From: Streptomyces sp. HUAS ZL42
GTDB lineage: Bacteria > Actinomycetota > Actinomycetes > Streptomycetales > Streptomycetaceae
Length of the DNA stretch: 64,000 nucleotides
NCBI RefSeq assembly: GCF_040782645.1
Contig: NZ_CP160403.1
Location: 1,240,001-1,304,000 of the forward strand
Direction of reading: 5' to 3'
Shown here in pieces: positions 61,482 to 64,000 of the stretch. The notes beneath the pieces were generated by a model. It ran no database searches and was not told where the DNA came from. It saw only the letters and a program-made list of their open reading frames with translations. The stretch's first letter is position 1. Each line of letters opens with the position of its first letter. A program made the translations under genes and the position numbers.

Positions 61482-61605
61482 GGCTGGCCTCCCAGGACTG
61501 GTGCCGGAACCTTACGACAACACCGTTGACCTGTTAAGCCCCCGGGCAGTTTCATGTGCGTTCACCGGGGCCGACCAGGCCCCCCGGTGCAAGCGGAGTG
61601 CTGGC

Positions 61606-63105
61606 ATGACCGACAAGCCCTATGTCGTCCCTCCCACGCGGCCCGTGCTGCGCAAGTCCCTCGGTGTCCTGGACGGCGTCGCCATCGCCGCGTCCAGTAC
61701 GGCGGCCACGACCAGCATCGGCATCGGCCTCGGCGTCACGGCCGGGGTGGTGGGGCTGCATCTGCCCGCGATCATGCTGCTCGCCTTCCTGCCGATCCTG
61801 GGCATCGCGGGCGCCTACTCCCGCCTGAACAAGGTCGAACCGAACGCGGGCAACGGCTATGTGTGGGTCGGCCGTTCGCTGACGCCCTGGCTCGGTTTCA
61901 TGGTCGGCTGGGTGAACATCGTGGCCACGGTGGCCTTCCTCGCGTACACCACTGCGGTCACCGGGTCCGCGCTCCTGCAACTGGCCGGCGACGCCGGCCT
62001 GCACCGGCTCGGCGGCCTGGGCCTCGATCCGGGCTCGACCGCACAGACGACCGCCGTGGGGCTGGTGGTCCTGGTCCTCGTGACGCTGACCGCCGTCACC
62101 GGCATCCGTACGGCGGCGCGGCTGCAGACCGGGCTGCTCGTCTTCGAGTACGTCGTACTGCTCGGGTTCTGCGGATACGGCATCGTCACCGGCCCGCACG
62201 CATTCAGCCTTAGCTGGTTCGACCCGTTCGCGATCCCGTCGGCGCAGGCGCTGGCACAGGGTCTGCTCCTGTCGGTGTTCTGTTACTGGGGCTTCGAGGC
62301 CGCCTTCAGCGTGAACGAGGAGGTGCGCGATCCCCGCGACGCGTCCCGGGCCGGCATCACGACCCTGGTGACGATGCTGGGCCTGTTCCTGCTCGGCTCG
62401 ATCGCCTTCCAACGGGTGCTGTCCGAGGAGGAGTTGGCGGGCCACGGCGCCCAGGGCCTGGCCTACTTCGGCGAACGGCTGGCCTCCCAGCCGCTGGCGG
62501 TGCTGCCGCTCGTGGCGCTGATGTTCTCGGCGGTCGCCTCGCTGCAGGCCGGGGTGATTCCCACGGCCCGGGCGATGTTCGCGATGAGCCGGGACCGTAC
62601 GCTCGGGCCGGTGTGGTCCAAGGTCAGTCCGCGGTACGGCACGCCGGCCGCCGGAACGCTGCTGATCGGGGCACTGGCCGCGGCGGTCGCGACGCTGGCG
62701 CTGATCATCCCGCGGCTCGCCGACATGATCATGGCGACGGTGAACGCCGTGGGCATCGTCGTGGCCCTCTCCTACGCCCTCACCGCGCTCGCCGCGGCCG
62801 TACGCTTCCGCGCCCTGCTGCGCGAGGACTGGCGTCAGGGCGTACGCGCGGTCGTGCTGCCCGCGCTGAGCGCGACGGCCCTGCTGTCGCTCGGCGGTTA
62901 CCTCGGCTGGTCCTTCTACACCTCCACCGACCACCTCGAACTGCGTGCGGACAACGGGTGGTTCCTGCTGCTGACTCCCCTGGTCATGATCGCGTCCGGT
63001 TTCGTGGCCGCCGCGTGGGCCAGGTGGGTGCGCCGCTCCCCGTACTTCCGCACCGGCGACGGCACGGACGCCGACGCGCCGCAGCTGCTCGCCACGACCC
63101 GCTGA
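61606..63105 (+). CDS. APC-family amino acid/polyamine permease
   Basis: This 499-residue membrane protein has about 12-14 transmembrane helices. GVLDGVAIAASSTAATTSIG near the N-terminus and AYSRLNKVEPNAGNGYVWVG are the conserved helix-1 and helix-2/3 regions of APC transporters; SVFCYWGFEAAFSVNEEVRD matches the helix-6 region. It imports an amino acid or similar nitrogen compound. ATG 61606 lies 13 bases after AAGCGGAG. The following amidohydrolase gene starts 20 bases after its stop, so uptake and hydrolysis of a common substrate are likely linked. Confidence 0.9.
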   Translation: MTDKPYVVPPTRPVLRKSLGVLDGVAIAASSTAATTSIGIGLGVTAGVVGLHLPAIMLLAFLPILGIAGAYSRLNKVEPNAGNGYVWVGRSLTPWLGFMVGWVNIVATVAFLAYTTAVTGSALLQLAGDAGLHRLGGLGLDPGSTAQTTAVGLVVLVLVTLTAVTGIRTAARLQTGLLVFEYVVLLGFCGYGIVTGPHAFSLSWFDPFAIPSAQALAQGLLLSVFCYWGFEAAFSVNEEVRDPRDASRAGITTLVTMLGLFLLGSIAFQRVLSEEELAGHGAQGLAYFGERLASQPLAVLPLVALMFSAVASLQAGVIPTARAMFAMSRDRTLGPVWSKVSPRYGTPAAGTLLIGALAAAVATLALIIPRLADMIMATVNAVGIVVALSYALTALAAAVRFRALLREDWRQGVRAVVLPALSATALLSLGGYLGWSFYTSTDHLELRADNGWFLLLTPLVMIASGFVAAAWARWVRRSPYFRTGDGTDADAPQLLATTR

Positions 63106-63125
63106 CCCCCACCAGGAAACGGACC

Positions 63126-64000
63126 ATGCACGCAGATCTCCTCTTCACCGGCGGCCCCGTCCTCACTCCCGAGGGCCGTACCGCGACCGCCGTGGCCGTC
63201 GCAGGCGACCGCATCCTCGCCGTCGGAGGCGAGGAGGTGCGCGAGCTCGCCGGGCCGCGCACCGAGGTCGTCGACCTCGCCGGGCGGCTGCTGCTGCCGG
63301 GATTCCAGGACGCGCACGTCCATCCGGTGCCGGCCGGCCTGGAACTCACCCAGTGCGACCTGACCGGGGCGAAGAGCGCCGAGGAGACCTTGGCGGCGGT
63401 CCGCGCGTACGCCGCGGCGCATCCGGAGCGGGAGTGGATCACCGGCGGCGGCTGGTCCATGGAAGCCTTCGAGGGCGGTACGCCGACGAAGGAACTGCTG
63501 GACGCGATCGTCCCCGACCGGCCGGTCTATCTGCCCAACCGTGACCACCACGGCGCCTGGGTCAACAGCCGCGCCCTCGAACTCGCGGGCGTCACACGGG
63601 AGACACCCGACCCGGCCGACGGGCGCATCGAGCGCGACGCTTCGGGCGAGCCGAGCGGGACGCTGCAGGAGGGTGCGATGCGGCTGGTCGGGCGGCTCAC
63701 GCCGACGGCCACTCCGGCCGACCTGCTGGCCGCGTTGCTGCACGCCCAGCAGCACCTCCACTCCCTCGGCATCACGGCCTGGCAGGACGCCCTCGTCGGG
63801 AACTTCCTCGGCATGCCCGACCCCTCGCAGACGTATCGAGCGGCGGCCCTCGACGGCTCGCTCACCGCACGCGTCGTGGGCGCGCTGTGGTGGGACCGCG
63901 GGCGCGGCGCCGAGCAGATCTCCGAGCTCGTCGAGCGACGCGACGAGTTGAGCCATGGCCGCTTCCGGGCCGGCAGCGTGAAGCTGATGCTGGACGGGGT
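63126..64000 (+). CDS. YtcJ-type metal-dependent amidohydrolase, 3' end cut off
   Basis: The first 291 residues are visible before the window ends. ADLLFTGGPVLTPEGRTATA is the N-terminal beta-sandwich of amidohydrolase-3 proteins, and LLPGFQDAHVHPVPAGLELT (about residues 59-78) carries the HxH metal ligands. YLPNRDHHGAWVNSRALELA and GITAWQDALVGNF are typical of the YtcJ/exoenzyme regulatory AepA-like group. It hydrolyses amide or ester bonds in unknown small substrates; the catalytic aspartate lies beyond the edge. ATG 63126 follows CAGGAAACGGACC, 20 bases after the permease stop, indicating an operon. Confidence 0.88.
   Translation, partial: MHADLLFTGGPVLTPEGRTATAVAVAGDRILAVGGEEVRELAGPRTEVVDLAGRLLLPGFQDAHVHPVPAGLELTQCDLTGAKSAEETLAAVRAYAAAHPEREWITGGGWSMEAFEGGTPTKELLDAIVPDRPVYLPNRDHHGAWVNSRALELAGVTRETPDPADGRIERDASGEPSGTLQEGAMRLVGRLTPTATPADLLAALLHAQQHLHSLGITAWQDALVGNFLGMPDPSQTYRAAALDGSLTARVVGALWWDRGRGAEQISELVERRDELSHGRFRAGSVKLMLDG

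Noticed and set aside
61482..61605. TetR operator between the TetR and APC permease genes
   Set aside because: Only weak 4-bp arm matches (AACA/TGTT) were found, too little to annotate a site.

Overview
The window is high-GC actinobacterial DNA, almost certainly a Streptomyces chromosome arm or near-arm region. Signs are the codon bias (third position nearly always G/C), frequent GTG and occasional TTG starts, a rare TTA codon in a secreted enzyme, and typical Streptomyces families: streptogrisin-like protease, SSI-type protease inhibitor, CYP105-like P450 with a small ferredoxin, SpoIIE phosphatases, and a CebR-type cellulose operator. I see no rRNA, tRNA, CRISPR array or intact insertion sequence. 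Both ends cut genes: a GH5-type glycosidase at the left and an amidohydrolase at the right.

Layout. 1-2.7 kb: truncated GH5 enzyme and an Otr(A)/Tet(M)-like ribosomal protection protein with an overlapping upstream ORF. 2.9-10.3 kb: a seven-gene molybdenum hydroxylase operon (Fe-S, Mo and FAD subunits, MoxR ATPase, VWA protein, XdhC, CoxG-like protein). 10.7-11.7 kb: a DUF2267 protein and a small phosphoesterase. 11.9-18.1 kb: a surface-polysaccharide block with a glycosyltransferase plus rmlC facing rmlA-rmlB-rmlD-methyltransferase, a complete dTDP-L-rhamnose pathway. 18.3-23.0 kb: two divergent SpoIIE phosphatases around a perfect 21-bp inverted repeat. 23.2-25.2 kb: a secreted serine protease with a repetitive acidic tail, and a thioesterase.

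25.6-31.8 kb holds the most interesting locus. A 71-residue peptide with a consensus double-glycine leader and a cysteine-free, GxxxG-rich core is followed by an HlyD-like adaptor, a C39-peptidase ABC transporter and a second NHLM-type ABC protein. No lanthionine or other tailoring enzyme is nearby, so this looks like an export system for an unmodified bacteriocin-like or signalling peptide. 31.8-38.0 kb: an MFS exporter behind a two-operator promoter, a membrane methyltransferase-like protein, a STAS antagonist, an SSI-type inhibitor, a conserved hypothetical, a hydrolase and a lactate-2-monooxygenase-like flavoenzyme.

38.0-49.3 kb: two paralogous membrane proteins fusing a sigma-like region, a zinc-finger motif, a transmembrane helix and a ricin-type lectin domain. 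Between them are a Fic-like toxin/antitoxin pair, a GH9 cellulase under a CebR box, a decayed GH2 gene and a third SpoIIE phosphatase. 49.7-55.3 kb: AraC regulator divergent from a phytanoyl-CoA dioxygenase-like protein, an aldo/keto reductase, a flavoprotein, a broken TetR gene, and the ferredoxin/P450 pair. 55.6-64.0 kb: metabolic and transport genes, including LysE-type exporter, F420-type oxidoreductase, CDF transporter, glutathionyl-hydroquinone reductase, VOC and PPOX proteins, TetR, APC permease and the partial amidohydrolase.

Common themes are extracellular hydrolysis (GH5, GH9, protease and its inhibitor), envelope polysaccharide, peptide export, and partner-switching regulation (three SpoIIE phosphatases and one STAS protein). 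All functional statements rest on reading motifs and remembered family features; no database search was run.
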